Shown: in pieces, positions 1-13,800 of the stretch | How the letters are laid out: every line of letters begins with the position of its first letter | Numbering within the stretch: position 1 is the stretch's first letter | Assembly: GCF_954871325.1 (NCBI RefSeq) | Contig: NC_088776.1 | Coordinates: forward strand, 3,541,985 to 3,605,984 | From: Gordionus sp. m RMFG-2023 | Lineage: Eukaryota > Nematomorpha > Gordioida > Chordodea > Parachordodidae | DNA length: 64,000 bases | Direction: 5' to 3' | Position numbers and translations under genes: made by a program | Notes under the pieces: generated by a model | What the model saw: the letters and a program-made list of their open reading frames with translations, nothing else | Told to the model about the DNA's origin: nothing | Databases searched by the model: none

Positions 1-195
1 ATTTGTTCTAGAATGTTTTGACAAGCCAAACCTTAGAACATGTTAGATAAAACACTCATTCTATTATATAAATCACAATAAATTAAAAAAAAAATTTTCA
101 TTGGCTCATCTTCTCCCCTTCGCACCATTTCATCTAGTACTAATATTTGAATCCTGCACTTTTAATCTTGAACAAGTTACTTTAATACTAATATT

Positions 196-627
196 TAGTG
201 ATCTGCATCGCGCCTAATTTTTCAAGCCCGGCCTGATTTTTTTTTAAAAAAGTTTTGCCGGCCCAATCTTGAAATTTATTTTAAGTAAATTTATGGGCCT
301 GGCCATGCCAGAATTTATTTAAATATAGAAATTAATTTTTATAATTATTTAAAATAAAAGACATGTTATATAGAGTTTAGTTTCAATAAATTAAATTAAA
401 AATTTTTTATTTTACATAAAAAAATTCAATATAAATTGTTAAATTTAGATATATTTAATAAAATTTCCAAGATCCGACCTGACCTGGCTCGAAATTTTTT
501 AAAAAAATATTATTGGCCTGGCCCAAACCCGATTATTTTAAATAGAATTAGGCCATAGTCTGGCCCAAAGCTTGTTCGGGCCAGACTCGAACTGGGTACG
601 GGCCGGGCCTAACTTTGCAGATCTCTA
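196..627. mobile_element. Non-autonomous TIR element (MITE), family G, complete
   Basis: The left end reads TAGTGATCTGCA and the right end TGCAGATCTCTA, so the ends are inverted repeats. The same 8 bases, CTAATATT, flank both sides (188-195 and 628-635), a target-site duplication. The element is 432 bp and has no coding capacity. Its ends are rich in GGCCCGGCC-type sequence and its centre is AT-rich. TAGNG termini with 8-bp duplications are typical of the hAT superfamily. Shorter or decayed copies lie at 1510-1630, 8841-9005, 29448-29583, 46735-46858, 48190-48500, 56440-56515 and 61790-61870. Confidence 0.75.
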
Positions 628-1509
628 CTAATATTACCTAAAAAGTATGCAATATAAAATCTTAAATAATTTTAGAACCAAATGAGTGTTTAAACAATTT
701 CTATTGTAAATAATCACAAAACATTGAATACAAGTATGTTCTTTGTAAATAAAATTTATTTATAAAAATTGCATTCATGGCAGCATTATGCTTGATATTA
801 CCAATTTTTGCAGTGTCTTTAGATTTTGTTAACATATACCTCTATGGACCAAACTTGCAAATAATACAAAGAGATTTAGAAGGATTTGCCCTTTCTTCTG
901 GTGGGGTTTCCTAGTATATCTCCAATCATGAACTGGAGTGTTTAAGTGTGAAAAAGAAACTTGTGTTTTGACTTATCATTATTCTTATGAATAAAGTGCT
1001 CCACGGGAAATAATGATGATGAAAGGAAAAAAATTTTTATGGGGAAATTATTTTAAATAATTATAAATGATAGGAAAAAAATTATTATTTGTAAGCATAC
1101 AAATTTACATGTTTGCCAAATATGCTTTATAATATTTACGAATGTGTGGTAATAATTTAAAGTTAAAATATTATGTTACAACACAATATATTCCATGTTC
1201 CTTTATTACACAATTGATATGAATATAATTAAGGAATTCAATTAATTTATCCATACTAAATATCAAAATATTTCATTATTCAAATTGCATACAAATAGTG
1301 TAATTCAATTTGTATTTTTGTAGGCCAAGCAATCAAAAGTTTTTTTAAATTGGGTTTGTAAATATTATTTTTTTTTTCCACGTAATTTAATTCAATTTTC
1401 TATAAAATTTGCATATTATTTCTAACATGTTTTTTTTTAAATATCTGACTTGCAAAGTAATTTTTTTTTGGCAAACTACTTAACTTTTGAATAGTATCTA
1501 ATATATATC

Positions 1510-1630
1510 CGAGATCTGCAGAAGTGCCATTTGCACAGCCCAGATTTTTTTTAAAAAAATTTCCCAGCTCGGCCCATATATATTTTAAAAAATTAAAATA
1601 TGGCCTGGGTTGGGCCTGCAAATCTCTGTT
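1510..1630. repeat. Short family G repeat
   Basis: It begins GAGATCTGCAGAAG and ends GGGCCTGCAAATCTC, with GGCC-rich subterminal sequence like the element at 196-627. It lies in the NOP58 intron just upstream of the first visible exon. No clear target duplication was found. Confidence 0.55.
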
Positions 1631-1807
1631 ATATATATATATTTTAAAGAATTTCAATATTTTGTCATGTCTAAATTTATTGATGATTTTATTAAAATCA
1701 ATAAAATATTTTTGATTTAATATAAATGATGCTTCAAGATAGAATTTATAAATGATATTTTTCTGAAATCAGATTTTACTTCTTTATTTTCTCTTAAATA
1801 ATTAAAG

Positions 1808-4800
1808 CTTTACTAGATGACATGGACAAGGAACTGAATAATTATATAATGAGATGTAGAGAGTGGTATGGGTGGCACTTTCCCGAACTCGGCAAAATTG
1901 TTTCGGATCACACGATGTATGCTAAAGTGGTCAAAATGCTGGGTAAATTATAATCAATATTAAGGCTAATGTTAAACGGCTCGATTTGAACCTATTTTTA
2001 AGAACAGCTAACCCAATATTTTATCTAGAAAAATATTGATTAAACCTCGAGATTTTGCTAATAGATGTCAGTAGTGTTGTTAAAAAACTGAGTCAAGCCG
2101 GCTCTGCCCTAAACTTAGCCAGTTTTTGAGCCGATAATTAGACTCGAGCTGGCTGACTTGGCTTGCTCGAGTCGGCTCAGGAGTTGGCTCAAGCTGTTAG
2201 CTCAAGCCAAAATTTATTTATTTGGGATTAGTGTTGTTAAACGGCTGATCCAAACCCGCTTCTTGGCTTACTAGTGTTGTTAAACGGCTGAGCCAAGCCG
2301 GCTTCTTGGCTGCCATGCCGGCTTATCCCTAAACTCAGTCAAATTTTGAATCGAAAATTTGACTCAGACTCAAAAATTATAACATAATTACCTTGTTCAA
2401 ATTTGATGATGAAACATTGCATCAGAATTTATCCAAGTTGTATCCATATATATTAAAAAGCTTAATATTAATGGGTCATTACCAGCCAAATCTACACAAG
2501 AATCACGTACAACTTCAATGTCTTCTCTTTTGCATAGAGGAAGTACGCTCATCCTTCGAACAATAGTGTATACAGAGGACTCTTCTCTATATTGCTTTAC
2601 CAAGCCTAAATGTTGTACTTTACGCCAAACAGCTTGTGTAAAGTGAAAGAAGCAGCCTAGAAATAAATTATATTGTGACTATATACAATTTAAACATTAC
2701 CCTTTACTAAAATATTCGGAGCTGATATCGCACCTGCTTCAAAATCTGTTAGTGCCATGTCTGGCAAAAAATGGATACCATTTAATGTGGTACATTCAAT
2801 AATTTGAAAGAGTTCAATATATGTCTCCTTCATTTTATCTGGAAGAAGTGTATATATAATGGGGATCATAGTTTGATTATACAATATATGAATTGTATAT
2901 AATTGGGTAAATAAACGTGGACATGATAAATAAATTTAGAATATGAGGATAAATTGATTAATGTTGCACATCCAAATACAATGAGTTTATTATCATTGTT
3001 TTTTATTAAAAAATTATGACCACTGAATGTTGTTACGAGATCAGTGGTTAATAGAATAGCATCATTGCTATTGGGAATATTTGACCGAGTTTGTTTTAAA
3101 ACACGATAAATCGTGTTTTTAACTGAAACAAATGGTGGAAGGGCTCCAGGATAATTATATATATCAAGATCTTCAGCACATTGTTGATTCAACGCATTAA
3201 GATAGATATTCATCCTTGTATCTAATGGATTTTGTTGAACAGTTACTTTTAGTGTTTGTAAAGTCTTTAATTTGCGGAATAATATTGCATGATTCTCATG
3301 CTCATGAATTTTGGATACTGTGTATCGCTCAATATATTTACATGTAACTTTACAATTGGATTTTAGGCAAATAGGTTGTATACCTATATGTGCCATTGTA
3401 TCTGTAAAGAAAATTTTCAAAAAAGAGCAATGTTTTGCCCTTTTGACTATCAATAAAAGTTGGCTCCTCTAATATATAAAAAAAAATTTAAAGATGCTTA
3501 TATAGTAATTTACCAAAAATACGTTTATTTTCATGATAATCTACAAGAGATTCTGCAATCCCATAATTAATCATGCTTTCTAAATAATATTCACCTATAA
3601 ATAAATATGATATAGATATTTTCATCTAAAAGAATTTTGTAATACTCACTTCTGAATTAAGTTGAGATGTATATGAATCATTAATGTTGGGAGAATCTAT
3701 ATTTTATATAATTAGTTTATATTTTATATAATTAGTTTACCTGTTATAAAAATGTTACTATGAAAATCAGGATAACATGTGGAAATATATGAGCAAAGGG
3801 GAGAAGTGTAAAGACTTGGAGTATCACCTATTTTAAAATTTGTGCTTAGATAATGGTATTATAATATGTTGTACCTAAAATGACAATATTTATTTAAGAT
3901 TGTTTATAATATTTAACCTTGATTTGGAATGTTAAGTGAAGGTGCTTGAGAAGTAGTTGGTAATGGATCATCTATTTAATATGGAGTTTTTTGTTTAAAA
4001 ATTATGGGATAAAATATTTATACCTTGAAAATTTGAATTGAGTTGTTCTAAGATAATATTAGATGATAAAGGTAAAACATCTAAAAATATAATAATATAT
4101 ATTTGTAATTAAATTTAAATACTTTGGATTGGTTTACAGGTCTCTGCATGACTTTTAGTTATACTAAAGTCACAATTTATGCTGAGTTTTGCTCTGCCGC
4201 CGCATTTTTTGTTGCGGCAATAGTAATATATGGCACTTTTACCAGATTTATGTAGTAAATATTGATATCCCAAATATTCTATGTAATTTTTATTTTTGTT
4301 TGTTTTCTAAAAAAAAAATTTTATATGTAAATTATATTAAACATACTTTCATTTCTAATTTCCTAAGCTTAAGTAATCGTATCCGTTTTATATCGCGAAA
4401 CCAAAAAGCGCTAAAAAATAGGTAGACACCCATTTTGATTATCAAAAAGATTACCAAAGATGGCCAACAATACTATGAAGATTCAAACCGTCGCAGAAAA
4501 CATGATAAATTACTTAAGCTTAGGAAATTAGAAATCAAAGTATGTTTATTATAATTTACATATAAAATTATTTTTTTTAGAAAACAAACAAAAATAAAAA
4601 TTACATAGAATATTTGGGATATCAATATTTACTACATAAATCTGGTAAAAGTGCCATATATTACTATTGCCGCAACAAAAAATGTGGCAGCAGAGCAAAA
4701 CTCAGCATAAATTGTGACTTTATAGTAACTAAAAGTCATGCAGAGACCTGTAAACCAATCCAAAGTATTTAAATTTAATTACAAATATATATTATTATAT

Positions 4801-7800
4801 TTTTAGATGTTTTACTTTTATCATCTAATATTATCTTAGACAACTCAATTCAAATTTTCAAGGTATAAATATTTTATCCCATAATTTTTAAACAAAAAAC
4901 TCAATATTAAATAGAAGGCACCTTCACTTAACATTTCAAATCAAGGTTAAATATTATAAACAATCTTAAATAAATATTGTCATTTTAGGTACAACATATT
5001 ATAATACCATTATCTAAGCACAAATTTTAAAATAGGTGATATTCCAATAGCCAGTACAATCCAAGGGCAATCACTGAACCTTCCTAATTAAGGTTAAATA
5101 TTATAAACAATTTTAAATAATATTAATAAAAACCACCTTAATGTTTAATAAATATTTACATCAAATTCTATTAAAAAATAAAGAAATAAAATGTTGAGTC
5201 AATAAAGGACATTTAAAAGAAAAAAATTATTTATATTTTAATTTCTATTCATACCTAAAAAATAAAATATGTACAAAAAATATTAAAAAATAGGATGTAT
5301 GTAACTTTGCCTTTTTTATTTATGGCCTTGCATAAGCATAAATAATATTAAATAATAATTTAAAAAAATTACATTCAACGATAAAAAAAAAATAGGAACT
5401 TGTTGTTGAATCCATTATAAAATTTATTTTTTTAAATAATAATAATTTCTTTTTATTTGTAATTGTATTTTTAATTTATTTTTTTCATTTATAAAATAAT
5501 AATTGAAAATATAAGATAAAAATGCTATAAAAAAACAAATTATAATAAATAAAAAGTAAAAAGAATCAGTGCAGACTTTGCAAAAAAACAAAAATTGGTA
5601 GGGGAGAATGGATTAATCTGGTGAAAATTTTATATGCTGTTATATAAAATTTAACAAATAAATATATTTTTGGTATCGCGTAATTAGAGAGAAACCATTA
5701 CAGAGAAAACAATTATAGAGAATGTCGTTTATAGAGATTTATTTTACAGAGAATGATTTTATAGAGAATTTTTTATAAAGAATTTTATTTAACGAATGAT
5801 TATTTTATAAAAAATGTTAATTAATTTTGTATAAATTTGTGTAATTATTACTTAGGTAGGGTGCGCCTGCGCATACATAGGGGGAAAAAAATACACTATT
5901 TGTATTAATGTTGTATATTATAATTACCTTATATAAGAGAATAATTGGGTATTTTTTATTGTAATGAAATGAAAGGTTATTAATCAAACAATTGTTAAAA
6001 TTTTTTATAGATGTTGAGGAATTTATCAACATTCTCAAACAAAGTAGGGCCAATTAATGGGAATTAATTGAATATATGTTTAATCATTAATTCGGTTTTT
6101 ATTAAAATCTTATGATACTATTAAAAATATAATATTTCATTATAAAAATTAACCTTCATGCAATTTTATCTTCATAATATTCATTTAATAACTTTAAAAA
6201 AAATAAATGCTAATAATAAAGTAAATTACAACCTATATATCCTGATACACCAGAGTTGTTATGATACTTTTCATATTTATCTAGATAGATACATGGTCTA
6301 AAAAGCTTAATATACCAAGATTTTTAAATAAATTTTTTATTTTAATCATGTAAGATGAGTGTAAAATATCAAAATAAAATTTATTCAGTTTGATATTTTA
6401 TATATAAAAGAAAATTTGTTTATTAAAACAGTTTTCTATATAAAATCCTCAATTATGCTATTATTTTTTTTTTACATAATATTTTATTTCTAAAGATAAT
6501 ATTGGCTGAGAGATAGTAAAATAAATTGCAAGGGTCCTAGGAAAAACATTCAATACCTTACTATATTATTACATCACTGATTTAAAATCAATGAAAGGCT
6601 TCAAATTATGGCTAAACCGTTTAACAACACTAATAAGCCAAGAAGCCAGCTTGGGTCAACCGTTTAACAACACTAATCACAAATAAATTAATTACTGGCT
6701 TAAAAGTAGGCTTGAGTCAACTCTTGAGTCAAATTTTCGATTCAAAATTTGACTGAGTTTAGGGATAAGCCGGCATGGCAGCCATGAAGCCGGCTTGGCT
6801 CAGCCGTTTAACAACACTAGTAAGCCAAGAAGCGGGTTTGGATCAGCCGTTTAACAACACTAATCACAAATAAATAAATTTAGGCTTGAGCCAACTCCTG
6901 TTGAGCCTGAGCAAATTTTTTGGCTACGACCTCGAGGTCGCGATAAAACTCGGCTTTTTAACAACACTAGATGTCAGTACCTTTGTGCTTATAAATAGGC
7001 AAAATTTTCAAGCTCGCGTAATATTTCTGGATATAATATTCAGTTCGTTTTTTATAAATCGGCTCGAATTAAGCCATTTAACATCACTAACAGAGGCATT
7101 CTTTTTGTCAAGTATTTTAAGTTATATCTAATTGATATACAAAAAAACTGGGCTTGAAAGAATAAAATAATTATATATATTAAATATAAATAGTCTGTTG
7201 TCTGGAATATCAAAAAATATGATTAGCAAATGCTTTTTGAAATTTTTACATTAAATATATATTTTTTAAAAAAACATGACCAAAATATAATACCCAATTA
7301 AAAAAATTTCGAAATACATTAGTATTAGGGTATATCTCCTACCCTTCAGTGTTAAGGGTACTTCTTATAAGAGTGGGAACATGTTTTAGTAAACTTTGAT
7401 GCACTTTTCTCCTTGTTTACCTTGGTTATTGTAATAACTTGTACATGAGGTATATTAATTTTATTTTTATATTCATGTGTTTTGTCTACAACCCCAATAA
7501 TCAAGGTGAACAAGGATATGATTTTAGGCATATTCCTAAACTATAGGTTTACTGAATCTTATTAAAGTCATGTTTATTATTCCGTCAAACAATCTCATTA
7601 TTTTTCGGGATCAAATTTGATTCCCCCCCTTAAAAAAATTTCCCCCTAAATACTGGCTTGATGTTGTTAAACGCATGTTTAGAGATTTCGTTAATAGACA
7701 TTAGAGTTGTTAAATGATACTTTTTAAATGGATCTAGATACAGATACATCGTCTAAAATAATATCTAGATACAGATATTTTAATCAAAAATCTATCTAGA

Positions 7801-10800
7801 TACAGATATCACATTTTTATATCTAGATACAGGATCTAGATACTTTAACAACTCTGATAGACATACAAACCCATCTGCCATCAATGAGTAAAATCTCCAG
7901 GCTTGTGTAAGTATTTTTTTTTGGCTGAAATATCGGGTTAGTCGTTTTTTAAAAAAATCGAGGCGTTTAACAACGCTACACTTTGGTATCTCTTAAATTT
8001 TTTTTTTTATAAATTATGGTTTTTAAAGGGATGAGAACGAATGCTCCGAACACTGATTTATCCGAAATCGTTTCGGAAGATGTGGAGGAGCAAATCAAAG
8101 TGGCTGCACAAATATCCATGGGAACGGAAATATCTTTGGACGATATACTCAACATTGGATTTATGTGTGAACAAGTTTTAAAAAAAATTATATATATATT
8201 CAGATTCCGATTATTTTATCTATTTTTTTTAATCTACACAAATTCGAATTTAATTATTAGCGTAGTTAAAGAAAATCCGGTATGAACCACCGGTTCAAGA
8301 GTTTGTTTCACCTTCCCTACCATCCACCAATAATTATTTTGGATTCCATTTTGCCTCCTTTTCTTCTTCTACAACTATTCATTTTGTATTATATAACTTC
8401 GATTTAAATTATCTCTCCCCTAGATCCTAGAAATGTACGATTACAGATCACAGCTGTTCGATTACCTCAAAAATCGAGTCATGGCGATTGCTCCGAACTT
8501 ATCTATACTTGTCGGCGAATTGGTTGCCTCCCGTCTTATTGCTCATGCCGGTATCCATTTTTTTTCTTTCCAATCTCTTCGTGAGATCTTTTTTTTTTAA
8601 AAAAATAAATCATGTTTTAGTAAATTTGTTGAAGAAAAGGATGGAGGATATTTTCTTTGAGCTATGTCCTAAATATATTTTAAAAAATCTTAAAAATTTC
8701 AAAACTTTATTTTAAAATAAATGTAAAACATGCCCAAAATATTCCATTAAAATAAAATAAGTTTTGTAAATTTTGAAATTTATAAATTCTACCAAATTAT
8801 TCTTATTACTTTCTCTATTTTCCCATTTTGATTAATATCAGAGACCTGCAGGCCTAACCTGGGTTCACGCCTGGGCCATTGTAAAACCTAATATTTTAGA
8901 TTGCTATTATTAGCTATAAAAATTAAAAATAAATAAAATATATTTTTAAAAATATAAAACCCTTCCTGGGACAAAAAATCCAGGCCTCGCAAATGGTAAC
9001 TGCTGGTCTAAGATTAACAGAATTGTCCATTTCTTGTAATAATTTGAAAAATTATAAAAATAATTTAAGCTAATAAAAAGTTAATAATTTTCTTTAAATT
9101 CGACAAAAAAATGATTTAGGCTACAATTTTATTTTTGCATTAAAAAAAAGAGCTTATTTCGCTTTTTTTTCTGTTTAAAGTTACGAAAGTTTATTAATTT
9201 ATATTTTTACTTGGGGCAGAATCTTAGTTGTAAAAAAAATATGACAAAAAGATATAGCAACCTTTTTTTATAGGTATTTTCTCTGCTTACGTCAAATTGG
9301 CATTCGTTTTTAATTTATATATATACTAGACTTCATTTAGCCCCATCCGGAAAAATAATCTTAAGGATTCATTTATAGTGGGATCCTATCCCCCACGATT
9401 TAACAACTGGTCTATTTTTAAAATCTGTTTATGAGATCCCTTTTCCTTTATTAATATTAATTTTATTCATGATATAAACTAAGAATTTGATTTTTTTTTA
9501 AAGAAAATTGATCTTGTAAACACATTTTTGTAGGGATTTGGAGGATTAAGATAGGCAAAAATTAAAGATATTTATTTAAGTGGCGTTAAAATAATAATTT
9601 TTATCATAATTTATAAATATATATATATATATATCCTTTTCGGTAAAAGTTAATTGGATATATTAAAAACTTATTATTTCAAGAAGAAATTAAATATTCG
9701 ATTTATAACCGCAAAAAAAATGTGCAAAGACAAACAGATGATATATAATATTACTACAATTTAAAAAAATTGAACAGCTGTTAAATCATATACGTCCCAC
9801 TATGAATACAATTAAGAATGAAGCTCTGCCAATCTAGCTCTACATTTTTTTATCAGATCCCCCCCCCCCCTTCCCAATTGTGATATTATAGAATTTTTTT
9901 TTAAGAATTATAATTTAATTAGAATAATATTTTTAAATACATGATAAGGTTCCCTGATGAATCTTGCTAAATGTCCCGCTTCTACGGTTCAGATCCTGGG
10001 TTCCGAAAAGGCCATGTTCAGAGCCCTCAAAACTAGGCACAATACTCCGAAATATGGTCTATTATATCACGCAACTCTCGTAGGCCAGGCTACACAAAAA
10101 AACAAAGGAAAGGTTTCGTAATAAATTTCTATTTCTTACCCATTTTTTTTTATCAATAATAAATCTGGCTTAAGTTTTCACTTCGAGAATATTTATTTAA
10201 CAAAATTAATATATTTGTAGAAAAATATCATTATTATATAAAAACATAATATCATTTGGAAGGCCAAAAAATATTTACATGGTAATCTAATACACGCAAA
10301 TTGAACGTTTACGTTTTGTCTTAAATTTTTGATAAAAAAAACGTAACACATCTCTTGTTTAAATCGAGGTTGCCTTTTTATCAAAATTTTAAATAAATTC
10401 TAAAAATATCGGATTTGTCTTTGAATATTATATTATCGTCTGCCTTCTTATTTCTTTAATTAAATATTCCTTTTTAGGTTATATAAGTAAGTTATTTATG
10501 TTACATTTTGAAAAGGCAAACCTCTTTTTTATATTTTTTATATGGTTGCTAATGACAAACGATAATTTTACCAATTTGCAGGAGGTCATTTGAGAGGCAT
10601 TATTGCAACGCAGCATTTGAAATGCTCAATTTGCTCGCACATTCAAATTATTTGGCCTGTCCCATAATTTTTTTAAAAATATATATATTAAGAGAAATCA
10701 TGAATTTGCACTTCAAATATGTAAAAAAAAATCTTGAACAAATTATCCCGAATACTGGGCTTGAGTTGTAAGGTTCACTGATATACTTTACATTTATTTA

Positions 10801-13800
10801 TTTTATGAGCTGTCCAATGACATATATAACCTAGACTGACATTCATTAAAAGTGTACATCAATGCAAATCAGATGGAGACGCCATATTAATTTTAAAACG
10901 AGAGCCTAATTTATTCCTATATCTGATGCAAACTTTATTAAAGAATTACCGGATCATCGAGATAATAAGGAAGCAAGTTATTAATTTAATAGCAGTTTTT
11001 TAACATGAGAATAATTATTATATGTGTTACCAAAATGGCGGGTCCAGCTGATTTGCTTTTTACGACGCTTAGAAATACATTTTAATGAATGAATCGTCAG
11101 TTGGAGCTGTCGCAGATTTTGTATAAAAAACAGGGCTGATTAATTTTTAAAATATTTTGGGTGGTAAATATATGCAGCAATAAAAAATATTCACAAACCT
11201 ATAAATATTTATATAATGGAGTTAAGGAAATTCATTGGGATTAATATTCTCATGTCGATTGTCCAATTACCGTCCATAAGAGACTATTGGAAAGATGTAA
11301 TTGGCAATGATCTTATAAAAAGGACTATGATTATCACTAAATTTGAAAGCATTCCATCCATTCTTCATTTTAACCCTTTACCACATGATGTTTGCTTTTA
11401 AGTTAGAAAAAAATCTCAGGTATTCCTTTTGACATATTAATCGATAATTGATCAAAACATTTTTTTTTATTTTGACCATAATAATGTATGTTACATATAA
11501 GTCACAAATTGTATTTAACAAACAATTTATTGTATTTTATATATTGGTATGAAATAAAATAAAACAGTTTTTATTTGCATGGAAACATAGTGCACATTGA
11601 CATTTCGAGCATTTTACATGTGTAACACCTTTACATAGTGGATTTTTGCACCTTTAACGATTATTCGTCCACTCTGGGAAATGTCCAATTTTCCGTGCGA
11701 ATATCTGTGGATGGTTCGAAAGACGTAGGCCCCCTTCTTTTTTTATCTAAATGAAAATATAATACAATAATAAATAAATCATCACCATAAAAGAAGGACG
11801 TCCGCGTTTCAATTCTATTTTAGCTTCAACTTGACACATTGTTGTGGCTACTTCTTGGCGAAATTCCGATAGAGAAAAAACAAAATTGTTATCTGATTTG
11901 TCTTTCTCACCTTGAATACACCGATATAATAACCACGAATTTACAACTGTCATATCAATAAGGTGTTGGAAGACTCTTATATACCACTTTTTGGATCTGG
12001 TTGTATTATGGTATCTCTTCCAATATTGCTGTCTAACAAATCAACCCCTCCCATATGTTTGTTATATTGTTTGACAAGCATGGGACAAGCTATATTTAGT
12101 CTTTTCTTGGTTTTGCGGTCATATCGTTCAATATGACTGGGGTAATTTCCCGTACAATGTTGACAAAAAGGTTACCGTTTTATTATCTTTCCATACTAAG
12201 GAAGTTATGTCTACACCTTCAATATTTGCCATGTATTCAAAGGATGACCCTCTCTGATCTCTTTTTTCATTTCGATCTTTGTAGGAAGCTTACAATTTGG
12301 GATCCTATTCCTCCTTACAGTACCAAGACTGTATATACCTATAAATATACTTGAAAAATTAAATATATAATAGATTTATTTTGCCTCTTTTTGCCAAATA
12401 TATCAAAAGGTTTATTGAGGTGTAGTAATTATCAAAATATAGCTTAAAATTTTGATTTATAGGTATTGTTCAGCTTAGACGTACAACAATATTGCTGGAC
12501 GCTCCTAAATCTGGTTCTGTTGTTGGTCTTTTTTCAGAATCATTTTCCTGCCCAGAATATAGTTCAAAATCATCATAGGCAAATCCTGATACACCGCATA
12601 GAATGAAGAATTTAAAGCCCCATTTGTGAGGTTTCATTGGCATATATTGTTTTAAATGTATACGAGCTTTGGTTGAGCAAATTTGCTCATCAAGCATTCC
12701 TCTTTAGGAATTGTGCGAAACCTATCGAAAGTGTTTCACACTTGAGACTACTTTTATAAGCCTATGATTTTGAACTATATTCTGGGCAGGAAAATGATTC
12801 TGAAAAAAGACCAACGACAGAACCAGATTTAGGAGCGTCCAGCAATATTGTTGTACGTTTAAGCTGAATAATACCTATCAAAATTTTAAGTTATATTTTG
12901 ATAATTACTACACCTCAATAAACCTTTTGATATATTTGATAAATCTATTATATATTTAATTTTTCAAGTATATTTATAGGTATATACAGTCTTGGTACTG
13001 TAAGGAAAAATAGGATCCCAAATTGTAAGCTTCCTACAGAGATCGAAATGAAAAAAGAGATCAGAGGGTCATCCTTTGAATACATGGCAAATATTGAAGG
13101 GGTAGATATAACTTTCTTAGTATGGAAAGATAATAAAACGGTAACCTTTTTGTCAACATTGTACGGGAAATTACCCCAGAGTCATATTGAACGATATGAC
13201 CGCAAAACCATGAAAAGACTAAATTTAGCTTGTCCCATGCTTGTCAAACAATATAACAAACATATGGGAGGAGTTGATTTGTTAGAGAGCAATATTGGAA
13301 GATACCATATTACAACCAGATCCAAAAAGTGGTATATAAGAGTCTTGATATGGCAGTTGTAAATTCCTGGTTATTATATTGGCGTATTCAAGGTGAGAAT
13401 GACAATTCTGTTTTTTCTCTATCGGAATTTCGCCAAGAAGTAGCCACAAAAATGTGTCAAGTTGAAGCTAAAAGAGAAATGAAACGCGGGACGTCCTTCT
13501 TTTGTGGTCGAAAATCTTATAGAAGGTGATTATTTATTATTGTATTATATTTTCATTTAGATAAAAAATGAAGGGGGCCTATACGTCTTTCGTACCTTGA
13601 TATTCCCACGGATCAAATTGGACATTTCCCAGAGTGGACGAATAATCGTCAAAGGTGCAAAAATCCACTATGTAAAGGTGTTACACATGTAAATTCTAGA
13701 AATGTCAATGTGCACTATGTTTCCATGCAAATAAAAACTGTTTTATTTTATCTCATACCAATATATAAAATAATAAATTGTTTGTTAATGCATTATTATG

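Larger units (their letters stand above)
2072..6969. mobile_element. 4.9-kb DNA transposon with long complex TIRs carrying a MULE transposase
   Basis: The left end reads TAGTGTTGTTAAAAA and the right end TTTTTAACAACACTA. Identical 8-bp duplications GATGTCAG lie at 2064-2071 and 6970-6977. The inverted ends are about 250-300 bp and are built of several copies of a unit of about 40 bp (GTTGTTAAACGGCTGA..CCAAGC..GGCTTCTTGGCT). Starts of the unit lie at about 2072, 2230 and 2270 on the left; the right side mirrors them and has an extra block at 6608-6720. Inside is a decayed Mutator-like transposase gene on the - strand and a large imperfect palindrome. Long TIRs are usual for MULEs. The TAGTG start and 8-bp duplication are more usual for hAT, so the MULE may be a passenger. 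Confidence 0.75.
1967..7089. mobile_element. Family R MITE, split by a nested 4.9-kb element
   Basis: Left half 1967-2071 starts TAATGTTAAACGGCTCGATT. Right half 6970-7089 ends CGAATTAAGCCATTTAACATCACTA. The two join exactly across the nested element at 2072-6969 once one copy of its 8-bp duplication is removed. The interior (AACTCAATATTTTATC..AGAAAAATATTG..CCTCGAGATTTTGCTAATAGATG) is shared with family R copies at 7659-7978, 28751-28963, 41096-41381, 48646-48855, 53057-53430 and others. It is non-coding. Confidence 0.7.
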
